Shown here in pieces: positions 54,912 through 64,000 of a DNA stretch of 64,000 bases. Origin of the DNA: Arachis hypogaea (lineage: Eukaryota > Streptophyta > Magnoliopsida > Fabales > Fabaceae); NCBI RefSeq assembly GCF_003086295.3, contig NC_092048.1, forward strand, positions 88,020,626-88,084,625. The letters are read 5' to 3'. The notes under the pieces were generated by a model, which had not been told where the DNA came from, did no database searches, and saw nothing but the letters and a program-made list of their open reading frames with translations. A program made the translations under genes and the position numbers. Each line of letters opens with the position of its first letter. Position 1 is the stretch's first letter.

Positions 54912-55675
54912 CTTATTGTTCTTCCCTAGTCATTGATGCTCAGAGCCTTGGACTTGGGATTTTTTTTTCAATACTGTTTCTTTTGCTTCAAGGATTAAAC
55001 TTTTTACTTATTTCAGAGAAGTCATAATAATTATCTAAATCCCTGTTCCTAGTACATCAACATTCTTTGATTTAAATTTAAATATACATTGTTCATGTCA
55101 TGCATTCAGAATCACAGAAAGTATCACCACATCTAAGTAAATAAGACTATTCTTTAATATAAATTCACTTTCTCATGCAATACATCACTTCTGTATTTTT
55201 GATTTAAATTCAAGCTCAGTGAGTAATATATGAGACATCTTTTCGGAATTAAAGCAATTAAGAGAAAACTAAACTAGACCTAGGATTCTAAATAATAAAG
55301 GATCATGCAACAAACAAAGCAAAATAGCAGAAAACCAAAACATAATATAATAAAAGCGGGAAGGAATATAGAATGAAAAGAACTCAACCACCTTAGTTAT
55401 CCTAGCGGTCGTTTTATTCTTCAGGTTGTGCTCCTTCTGTGAAGATGATTCGCCTCCCTTTTGTTGCCATAAAAATAAACAGAAAACCCTTAAGCGAAGC
55501 GTCAAAACCAAACTTAAAGGTTTGCTTGTCCTCAAGCAAAGAAGAACTGAAAACAGAAAGAAACAACTATTATGATGAAAGAAGAATAAAAGGATAAAAG
55601 AACAAGAGAGAATTAGGATTGGGAGAGAGAGAAAGAAAATTAAAACTGGGCGGCGAACTAGTGTAGTTGTACGGC
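54912..55675 (-). other. 3' part of K, mostly non-coding
   Basis: Counterpart of B's 23840-24034 and 44755-45240. It shows the target sequence into which C inserted in B, here uninterrupted. Hairpin at 55521-55540 (minus TTTGCTTG-AGGA-CAAGCAAA). An ATG near 55470 opens a short MATKGRR frame like the third-ORF start of D (MAPKGK) but stops after about 18 codons. Confidence 0.65.
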
Positions 55676-55999
55676 GAAGGTGATGACAAGTCATCTTAGC
55701 CTAGTTTCACTAGCCTTTTTCTTTTGTTTTCAATTGAATTATACACTTTCTTGAGCCAAAAGCAAGCCAATTTGGTAGATTTTCATGTTTCCTTTGATTT
55801 AATCAACCATGTATGAATTCATGCTATTTCATGAGGTTTTATGCTATAATTGTCATATATTATGAAAGAATGAATATCTCATGATTTTGAGCATAGCTTT
55901 GATGTGTTTGGTTGATTAATGATAGGTGAAGGAAGCTTGGAGAAAGGTTGATGCAAGAAGGAAGGGCTAGGAGGAAGAGAGAACAAAAAGTTTGAGCAA

Positions 56000-56330
56000 A
56001 AGTTTGCCCTCAAACTTTAGCTCAAACATTTGGATTAATTATGAACCAGGAAGTAAAAGCTGGAGCAAAAGTTAGACCCCTAACTTTTTGGCTAACTTTT
56101 GGCATGAAAAACACTCCCTGGATGCACAAAAAGTTTGCGCCAACGTTAGCCCCCTAACTTTTTGGCTAACGTTGGCGCCATGAATAACCAAGGGGAGGCC
56201 AACGTTGGAGCAAAAGTTAGACCCCTAACTTTTGCCCCAACGTTGGTATCAGCAAAACAAGGGTGCTGATGTGAAAAGTTGGAGCAAAAGTTAGACCCCT
56301 AACTTTTACTCCAACTTTTACTCAAGCTTT
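56000..56330. repeat. AAAAGTTAGACCCCTAACTTTT palindrome array in solo LTR F
   Basis: Arms AAAAGTTAG/CTAACTTTT around ACCCC occur near 56076, 56205 and 56286. Larger inverted pairs with CCAACGTTGG-type ends lie at about 56140-56175 and 56197-56246. Confidence 0.88.
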
Positions 56331-56459
56331 CATGATTCCAACCCGGTTCAATTCAGTTCTTCTCCAAACTCCAAGAGCAATCAACCAAGGCCTCTCTCAA
56401 CCCAATTCCACCAAGAGCAAAGGCCCAATTGAAGGCTTGAAGACCATTTGAAGAAAGTG

Positions 56460-56468
56460 TATAAATAG
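56460..56468 (+). promoter_or_regulatory. TATA box of solo LTR F
   Basis: TATAAATAG, the plant consensus, about 130 bases downstream of the palindrome array and 780 bases from the LTR start. Transcription would begin about 30 bases on. Confidence 0.6.
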
Positions 56469-57397
56469 ATTAGAATTTAAGTTTTGAAGGGAGCTTCGCT
56501 TTTAGTTTTCAGAACAACTTTCTTTTCTGGTTTTGATTGGGAGCTCACTTTTATTTTTCTTAGCATTGTTGTTTTAATTCAAGAGAATTTGGGAGGAGAA
56601 TTGATCTCTCTTCTTCCTTGTTCTTGCCCAGCACTCTTTACTTTTCTTGTCTTGGATTTTGGGTGGAGAGTTGAAGAAATTCTGTTTCAATCTCACCTTG
56701 GGATCTTGTTTAATTTTCTGCTTAATTGAATTTCAGTTTCGGTTCATTGTTCTTCATCTACTTTCTTTGGAATTTACAATCTCCTTTGCAATTGTTCTTG
56801 TTGGATCTAGGAAGGCATTGAGATCTAGACTTGGTTTTCTAGTCTCTTGGGTCCTGAGATCTGAATTCTCAATTTACATCTTCTGTTTACTGTTTTCATG
56901 CTCACTTTACTTTTCTGTTTTAAGATCCGGTTTGATTCAAGACATCCTTTACTTCTCTCTTTGTTGCAATTTACTTTTCCTCGTTTAATTCCTGCAAATC
57001 CAACTCCCAATTCCCTTTACAATTCAAGCCATTTACATTTCTTGCATTTTAAGATTCTGCAATTTACATTTCTTGCGTTCTAAGTTTTTGCCATTTAATT
57101 TCTTGTTCTTTAAGATTCAGCACTTTAAATTTCAGTTCTCTTTAATTTCATGCCAATTACCCATTCCCTTTACTTTCTATGCAATTTAAATTCTGCAAAT
57201 CACAAATCTCTCAACCAAATCTTGATTCGCTTGACTAAATCAACCACTAAACTAAAATTGCTCAATTCTTCAATCCCTGTGGGATCGACCTCACTCCCGT
57301 GAGTTATTATTACTTGATGCGACCCGGTGCACTTGCCGGTTAGATTTGGGTGTTTCGGAGGAATTCGTTTCTCCGCGAAAATATCCCATCAGAAGGC

Positions 57398-57745
57398 GAC
57401 GCGTACGCGTACAGCACGCATACGCGTGGGTCGCAAATTTTTCTTAATGACACGTGAGCGTCAGGAACGCGTCCGCGTGCCCATGATTTGTGCTTCTAGC
57501 GCACTTCCAGCCCCAAGCCAGCACAACTCTCTGCCCAAACACTTATTTACGTCAATTTTTAAGGTCACGCGTATGCGTGGAGTGCCAAAATCACGAATGA
57601 CGCGCACGCGTGGGGTACGCGTACGCGTGGACCTGTTTGTGCGAAAGGCATCATTCCTGCGCCACTCCCGCGCAACTCTCTGTTCATTTTTATTTTTCAC
57701 GCACACCCATCTGACGCGTGCACGTCAGCAACGCTTGCGCGTCGG
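57398..57745. repeat. ACGCGTACGCGT palindrome array, post-pol region of K
   Basis: About eight units, e.g. GCGACGCGTACGCGTACAGC (57397-57416), GACGCGCACGCGTGG near 57600 and GTACGCGTACGCGTGG near 57614. The frames on both strands here (VRVDLF, TRTRTPRVRV) are repeat artefacts. Confidence 0.85.
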
Positions 57746-57878
57746 GTGCTCTCTTTTTTTTTATGTGTCCGGCTCCTGTTCTAAGATAGCTGCATGATCT
57801 GAAAAACAGTAAAAACTTAGTAAAATCAAATAAGGAAGAAAACTACTACTACAAAAAATAGCTAAGGATACGAATTTA

Positions 57879-57894
57879 TCGGGTTGCCTCCTGA
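57879..57894 (-). other. Post-pol hairpin of K (AGGCAA loop, weak)
   Basis: Minus strand TCAGG-AGGCAA-CCCGA with one mismatched pair, in the same place and context (AAGCGCTTG before it) as the other elements. Confidence 0.55.
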
Positions 57895-57959
57895 CAAGCG
57901 CTTCTTTAATGTCACTAGTTTGACGGTCAGTTCTGCTAGATCAGCAGATGAGTGGACCC

Positions 57960-59108
57960 CTAGCGATCAATCTCACCTCCAAGATAGTGCTTCAGCATCT
58001 GGCCATTCACTGTAAATTTCCTATTAGAATTCTCTTCCTGTATTTCTACATAACCATATGGTGAAGCTCTGGTAACCACAAACGATCCTGACCACCGGGA
58101 TTTCAGCTTCTCGGGAAAGAGTTTGAGCCTTGAATTATACAAAATCACTCTCTGTCCTGGATCAAAGATTCTGATGGCAATCTTCTTGTCATGCAGTAGC
58201 TTGGTTCTCTCCTTATAGAGCTTGGCATTCTCATAAGCTGAATATCTGAATTCATCAAACTCATTCAACTGAAGCATTCACTTAATTCCTGCAGCTTCTG
58301 AATCAAGATTCAAGTACCTGATTGCCCAGTAAGCCTTGTGTTCTAGCTCAACTGGCAAGTGACAGGCTTTTCCATAGACCAACTAATAAGGGGACATGCC
58401 AATAGGAGTCTTGTAAGCTGTCCGGTATGCCCAGAGAGCATCATCAAGCTTCCTAGACTAGTCCTTCATTGAAACACTGATGGTCTTCTCTAAAATCCTC
58501 TTAAGTTCCCTATTGGAAACTTCAACCTGTCCACTTGTCTGAGGGTGATAGGGGGTTTCCACTTTATGACGGACTCCATATCTCTGCAGAAGAGAGTCCA
58601 GCTGTTTATTGCAGAAGTGACTTCCTCCGTCACTAATGAGTGTCCTTGGGACACCAAACCGGCTAAAGATGTATCTCTGAAGAAAGATCATTACCACCTT
58701 GGCATCATTGGTGGGCAGAGCCACAGCTTCCACCCACTTGGACACATAATCAACTGCCACTAGAATATAGTTGTTTGAATGTGAGGGTGAAAAAGGTCCC
58801 ATGAAATCAATACCCCATACATCAAACAATTCAACCTCAAGAATCCCCTGCTGTGGCATTTCATGGTTGGCAGGGAGATTTTTGGCTTTTTCACATCTGT
58901 CACAGTGCTTCACAAATGCTCTTAAGTCTCTGAAGAGAGTTGGCTAGTAAAACCCGCTCTAAAGGACCTTTGTGGTTGTCCTTTCACCACCAAAGTGGCC
59001 TCTATACTCAGAACCATGACAGTGCCAAAGAATCTGCTGTTTTTTTTCATCTGGGACACATCTTCGGATGATACCATCTGAACACATTTTAAAAAAGTAT
59101 GGTTCCTC
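57960..59108 (-). pseudogene. Integrase of K
   Basis: Minus strand in one frame with stops at 58278-58280, 58383-58385, 58458-58460, 58944-58946 and 58959-58961. Zinc-binding region WHCHGSEYRGH and [12 protein letters not shown] core [24 protein letters not shown] and [13 protein letters not shown], then the tail ENAKLYKERTK, FDPGQRVILYNSRLKLFPEK and SRWSGSFVVTRASPYGYVEI ending at 57960. Catalytic residues remain. All but one stop (58278) fall where D has W or Q, consistent with C-to-T/G-to-A change. Confidence 0.85.
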
Positions 59109-60014
59109 CTAAATGTAGTACTTTGCATCAGTCAATAGCTTCTTTACTTGTTGCCTACTGTACTCTCTTGGAATAAAATTCATGACCTTATAATTTGCAA
59201 TGTCTGCAAACCATGGAGCCTGCTGAATGAGGAATAATTGCTCATCCGGAAACGTCTCAGTCACAGCTGTGGGTGGTTGAACTCCTGCTTTAGGTTCAAT
59301 TCTGGAGAGATGGTCATCCACTTGATTTTCTGACCCTTTCCTATCTTTTATCTCAATATCAAACTCCTGAAGGAGCAACACCCATCTGATTAATCTTAGT
59401 TTAGAATCCTGTTTAGTTAGAAGGTACTTCAAAGCAGCATGATCAGTGTAAACAATAACCTTAGAACCAAGTAAATATGACCTAAACTTATTAACAGCAT
59501 ACACAACAGCTAATAATTCCTTTTCTGTAGTTGTGTAATTCTTTTGGGAATCATTTAGCACACGACTGGCATAGTAAATGACATGTACAAGCTTACCATG
59601 CCTCTGTCCTAAAACAGCTCCTATAGCAAAGTCACTGGCATCACACATCAATTCAAATGATAAATCCCAGTGAGGGGGAGCTATAATGGGAGCAGAGGTA
59701 AGGTTTACTTTCAGAGTTTCAAAAGCATGCAGACAATCAGAATCAAAGACAAAAGGAACATCAGCAACCAACAGGTTGCTTAAAGGTTTAGCAACTTTAG
59801 AAAAATCCTTTATAAATCTTCTATAAAATCCTGCATGACCGAAGAAACTCCTAACTGCCTTAACATTAGTTGATGGTGGTAATTTTTCAATCACCTCCAC
59901 CTTTGCTCTATCAACTTCATTTCCCTTACTTGAAATCCAGTGTCCAAGAACAATACCTTCTGTAACCATAAAATGACATTTTCCCAATTTAAAACAAGGT
60001 TTGATTCTTGACAC
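59109..60014 (-). pseudogene. RT connection and RNase H of K
   Basis: 301-codon frame with [57 protein letters not shown] (RNase H), [36 protein letters not shown] and [13 protein letters not shown] (VADH changed to VDDH). It ends in TAG at 59109-59111, where D has tryptophan. A one-base loss near 59985 separates it from the RT frame upstream. Confidence 0.85.
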
Positions 60015-61440
60015 CGTTTTAAGACAAGAGATAAATGCTTAAGGCAGGATTCAAAAGAATTACCAAAGATAGAAAAGTCATCCATAAATACCTCAATAAA
60101 CTTTTTAACCATATCAGAAAAAATTGAAAGCATACACCTCTAAAAAGTTGCTAGAGCATTGCAAAGTCCAAAAGGCATTCTTCTGTAGGCAAATACTCCA
60201 AAGGGGCATGTGAATGCTGTCTTCTCTTGATCTTGAGGGTCCACTACAATTTGGTTATATCCAGAATAGCCATCTAGAAAGCAATAAAATGCATGACCAG
60301 CTAACCTCTCAAGCATCTGATCAATAAAAGGCAGGGGGAAGTGATCCTTCCTTGTAGCAGTGTTGAACCTCCTGTAGTCTATACACATTCTCCATCCTAT
60401 GATTGTTCTTGTAGGAATAAGCTCATTCTCTTCATTCTTGATCACTGTCATCCCTCCTTTCTTGGGAACTACCTGCACAGAACTTACCCAAGGACTGTCA
60501 GAAATATGGTAAATAACACCTGCTTCCCATAGTTTCATTACCTCTTTTTGGACCACCTCTTTCATAGTTGTATTGAGTCTCCATTGTGGTTGCACAACTG
60601 GTTTAGCATCATCTTCAAGGAGGATCTTGTGCATGTACTTGGTTGGACTAATCCCCTTCAAGTCACTAATGGTCCACCCAAGAGCTGTTTTATGGCTCCT
60701 GAGCACTGAAATAAGCGCGTCTTCCTCTTCAGGCTTCAGGGAAGAGCTAAAAATCACTGGATATGAATCCTTTTCAACCAAGAACACGTATTTCAGAGAA
60801 GGAGGTAAAGGTTTGAGCTCAAGCTTGGGGGCTTCCTCCTCTGTCTTAGGCGTGTGAACTAGTGCCTTCTGGGGTGGTGAATCATCAACTTCAACTAATT
60901 CATACTCAGAGACAGGCTCTAGAATGTCATCAAGTACCTCAGCTTCCAGTACTTCTTGAACAAGTGGTTCAACAACATCAATTCTCATACACCCTTCAGA
61001 ATCATTAGGATGCTTGAGAGCTTCAAAAACATTAAGGACCACCTGTTCTTCATTGACCCTCAGGGTTAATTCACCCTTTTGTACATCAATCAGAGCTCTA
61101 CCTGTAGCTAAAAAGGGTCTTCCAAGAATAATAGAGGATTTTACATCCTCTTCCATGTCTAATATAACAAAATCAGCAGGAAAAATAAATGGTCCTACTT
61201 TCACAAGTAAATTCTCAACAACCCCCACAGGTAATTTAATAGAAAGATCAGCAAGTTGAAGAGAAATACGAGTGGGTTTTACCTCCTCAATTTGAAGCTT
61301 TTCATCACTAAAATTGGCATGAGATTGATGCTAGCTCCAAGATCACATAAAGCTCTCGGAATGGTGACATTTCCAATGGTGCAAGGAATCACAAGCTCCT
61401 TGGATCTTGCATTTTCTTAGGAAGTTTATGTTGGATAATA
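60015..61440 (-). pseudogene. Protease and reverse transcriptase of K
   Basis: The protease start near 61400-61330 has DLGASINLMP but small deletions break the frame. From 61228 the frame is open: FIFPADFVILDM, SSIILGRPFLATGRALID (protease), LKPLPPSLKYVFL, VSSVQVVPKKGGMTV, WRMCIDYRRFNTATRKDHFP, CFLDGYSGYNQIVVDPQD and MPFGLCNALATF. TAG at 60140-60142 follows, then MLSIFSDMVKKFIEVFMDDF with the catalytic DD intact in the same frame. Confidence 0.85.
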
Positions 61441-61604
61441 GCACTGCATTCCTTGGTTAACACCACAGTTTCTTGCTCCTTCCAATTCCTCTTGTTAGTC
61501 AACAATTCTTTCATAAATTTAGCATACAGGGGCATTTGCTCAAGTGCCTCTGCAAAAGGAATGTTGATCTGTAGATTCTTGAAGACATCTAAAAATTTAG
61601 AGAA

Positions 61605-63293
61605 CTACTTTTCTTTGGAAGCCTTCTGAAGTCTCTGAGGATATGGCATTTTTGGCTTGTATTCAGGAGCCTTTGCCAATGTAGGATACTTGTCAAGAGA
61701 GTCAGGGAATGGGTTGTCTGCATGCTTTGGAGGGGCGTGCTCCACTTCTTCTTTCTTCTTATCTGGAGCTTTCTTTTTAACTAGCTCTTCATTGGCCCTT
61801 GTCTCAGAGCCAGCTTTTTTACCACTTCTCAATTGAATGGCCTTGTAGTCTTCCCTTGGGTTTACCACTGTATCACCTGGAAATATACTTGCAGACCTCT
61901 CAGGTATTTACTTACTCAATTGGCCCATTTGCACCTCTAAATTTCTAATGGATGCTCTGGTTTCCTGCATAAAACTCCTCATCATCTCCCAATTGGAATC
62001 TTCTAGGGATTTAGAGTTTGCCTGCTGAGGTGGTTGTTGCTGCTGAGATTAAAATTGGTGGTTATTGTGATTGTTCTGTTGAAAGCCCTCCTGAGAATTA
62101 TTGTTGAAATTCTGAGGTCTCTGAGGTTAGTCCCTCCATCCAAAATTTTGGTGATTCCTCCACCCATGATTATATGTCTTAGAATATGGATCATTGTTAA
62201 GATTTCTAGGATCACTCCCCATGTAATTGACCTATTCAGAAGAGCATTGAGCATGGTCATAATTATCATTTTGCACAAAATTACCTGTCATGTCATAAGA
62301 AATCTCTTGAGATGAGTTTTGGGTGTTGATAGCTGAGACTTGCATGCCACCCATCTGTTGAGTAAGTAGACTTATTTGCTGAGACATAAGCTTGTTCTGA
62401 GCAAGAAGAGCATTAAGAGCTTCTACTTCCATAACACCCTTCTTCTGAGGAGCCTCAAAGTTCACAGGATTCCTGTTAGATGAGTATAAATATTGGTTGC
62501 TAGCAACCAATTCAATTAGCTCAATAGTCTCCTCCGGTGTCTTCTTCTTGTGTAATAAACCACCTGCAGAATTATCTAAGCACATCTTGGACATTTCACC
62601 CAAGCCTTCATAAAAGATGTCTAGTTGGGTCCATTTAGAGAACATGTCCGGAGGGCACTGTCTAATCAGTAGCTTGTAACTCTCCCAAGCTTCATAAAGA
62701 GTTTCACCATCCCTCTGCCTGAAGGTTTGAACCTCCACCCTAAGCTTAGTCAGCTTCTTTGGTGGAAAAAATTTAGTAAGAAACTCAATAACAACCTTGT
62801 CCCAAGTATTCAAACTCTCCTTGGGTTGGAAATCTAGCCATAGCTTTGCTCCATCCCTCAGAGCAAACGGGAAGAGCATGAGTTTATACACCTCTGGATT
62901 CACTCCATTTGTCTTCACAGTATCACAAATCTGCAAAAAATTAGAAATAAATTGATTTGGATCTTCGTGGGGAAGACCATGATACTAGCAGTTTTGTTGC
63001 ACCAGGGTGACAAATTGTGGCTTCAACTCAAAGTTGTTTGCAGCTATAGGAGGCACCACAATGCTTTTTCCATAAAGATCTGCAGTAGGAGCAGGGTAAG
63101 AGCCAAGAACTCTTCTTTGTTCTTCATTCCCATTCGGATTTGCCACATTGGCATTAACAGCATTATTGTGATGTATAGTGGATTCTGCAGCCTTGCAAAG
63201 TCTTGCTTGTTGTAAACGTCGCCTGAAAGTTCTTTCAGGTTCAGGATCAAAGTCTAAAAGATATTCCTTGTCTCTGTTCCTGCGCATAAACAA
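61605..63293 (-). pseudogene. gag: gag of K, one frame with six stops
   Basis: MRRNRDKEYLLDFDPEPERTF with RRRLQQ, then LQICDTVKTNGVNPEVYKLM, WLDFQPKESLNTWDKVVIEF, KFFPPKKL, LYEAWESYKLLIRQCPPDMF, FYEGL, an N/Q-rich tail and IQLRSGKKAG. The frame is unbroken over 1.69 kb except for stops at 62985, 62232, 62127, 62049, 61908 and 61605. At each place another gag in this window has glutamine. No indel is needed. Length about 560 codons, and no zinc knuckle. Confidence 0.88.
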
Positions 63294-63917
63294 ACAGAAG
63301 ACAAGAAAAGATGGGATTCTCTACGTCAGAGTGCAGAGAACTCCTAGTAAGGTAACCTGTGTAAAGAAATAAAATAAAAACACTAAAAAAAATTAAAATT
63401 TTTGAAAATATTTTTTTTTAAAATATAGATAGGTAAATTAAAACAAAATTACTAGGTGACACCAAACTTAATTCCAGAAATAAAAAAATAATTGAGCAAA
63501 ATTTTAAGAGTTAAAGCTAAAATTTAAATAAGACTAATAAAATAGAAAAATAAAAATAAAAGAAATAAATAAATAAAGAAGGAAAACGAAAATGAAATAT
63601 GATAAAATAAATAAAAAAAGATGAAAGAAGGTAAAAGAAAATAAAACTAATAAAATTAAAAAAATAATGAAAGAAAATAAACGAAAGTGAAATAAAAAAA
63701 TTAAAAAGAAAACGAAGGTAAAAGAAAATAAAAAAGGGAAACGGAAGTGGGTGGTACGAATGAAAGAAAGAAAGAACGAAGAAAAGAAAAAAAAATTACG
63801 GGAATAAAAATAAACATATAAAGAAACAAAAATTAATAATAATAAAATAAAACTAATTAAAAGAAAAATTATCTAATCTAAGAAATCAAACAACGAGTAG
63901 TTGTCAATCACAATCAA
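63294..63917 (-). other. Leader of K, A-rich, non-coding
   Basis: About 600 bases of AAATAAAA-type low complexity (strong poly-purine on the plus strand at 63600-63800). No gene. Confidence 0.6.
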
Positions 63918-63935
63918 TCCCCGGCAACAGCGCCA
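63918..63935 (-). promoter_or_regulatory. Primer binding site of K, tRNA-Asp type
   Basis: TCCCCGGCAACAGCGCCA on the plus strand, one mismatch to tRNA-Asp, six bases from the LTR. Confidence 0.85.
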
Positions 63936-63941
63936 AAAACT

Positions 63942-64000
63942 TGGTGCGGTAATTTATAACCCACAAACTAACTGGCAAGTGCACCGGGTCGTACCAAGTA
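63942..64000 (-). repeat. 5' LTR of K, cut by the window end
   Basis: TGGTGCGGTAATTTATAACC followed by the shared U5 motif AAGTGCACCGGGTCGTACC. Same family as J and B. Confidence 0.85.

Larger units (their letters stand above)
55681..57391 (+). mobile_element. F: solo LTR in K
   Basis: 1,711 bp, TGATGACAAGTCATC to ATCCCATCA, with GAAGG at 55676-55680 and 57392-57396. Same family as LTR-A and E. Palindrome array at 56000-56330, TATA box TATAAATAG at 56460-56468, and U5 with GGGATCGACCTCACTCC near 57281. Confidence 0.93.
54912..64000 (-). mobile_element. K: Athila-like element with complete but decayed gag-pol, 3' LTR missing
   Basis: Read right to left: 5' LTR start (63942-64000, continuing outside), tRNA-Asp primer site, gag, PR, RT, RNase H, IN, post-pol hairpin, palindrome array, AGGA hairpin and a vestigial third-ORF start, then loss of the 3' end at about 54912. 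Split by solo LTR F. The LTR start TGGTGCGGTAATTT matches solo LTR J. Confidence 0.85.

Noticed and set aside
53215..64000. J as the 3' LTR of K
   Set aside because: Same family, but J has its own target duplication ATAGT and splits the third ORF of I in frame.

Overview
This is a plant nuclear window made almost entirely of nested LTR retrotransposons, with no convincing intact host gene. The sequence families, the tRNA-Asp primer sites and the recurrent GGCGTTNAACGCC, ACGCGTACGCGT and TGCGTACGCAC palindromes point to a legume, most likely peanut (Arachis). That assignment rests on recall, not on a search.

Layout. 1-751: a short ORF of unknown family followed by a tract almost lacking cytosine. 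752-16645: a three-LTR tandem array (T) of a small non-coding LTR element primed by tRNA-iMet and flanked by the target duplication AGGTG. Its third LTR is split by element A (7930-15383), an internally deleted Athila-like element. From about 16.75 kb: element G, a decayed minus-strand Athila-like element with gag and a fused protease/integrase-tail ORF, split by solo LTR S. G's own LTR was hit by B (21650-48153, duplication CAAGT). B was hit by C (24035-44754, ATCAT), and C by solo LTR E and by D (31728-43533, GTACG). D is the best preserved element: gag, protease, RT, RNase H, integrase and a third ORF, with a handful of lesions. 48.2-54.9 kb: LTR remnants of G and H, then LTR I with its 3' internal region, split by solo LTR J. 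54.9-64.0 kb: minus-strand element K (gag and pol complete but full of stop codons), split by solo LTR F, with its 5' LTR running off the window.

How the parts work. In the Athila-like elements the order is LTR, tRNA-Asp primer site, gag, PR-RT-RNase H-IN, then a long post-pol region, in some cases with a third ORF, a polypurine tract and the second LTR. A, G, B and C lack most or all of pol, so if they moved they would have depended on proteins of full-length relatives such as D or K.

Most notable patterns: (1) nearly every Athila-like LTR carries an array of short perfect palindromes upstream of a TATA-like box. The palindrome sequence differs between elements and does not follow LTR family, as if cassettes were exchanged. 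(2) A hairpin with an AGGA/GGGA tetraloop and a covarying stem recurs before the polypurine tract and near the third ORF. (3) A second covarying hairpin with an AGRYAA loop lies just after pol. (4) The T LTRs hold five tandem hairpins with compensatory stem changes. All base-pair and divergence statements were read by eye; novelty could not be checked.
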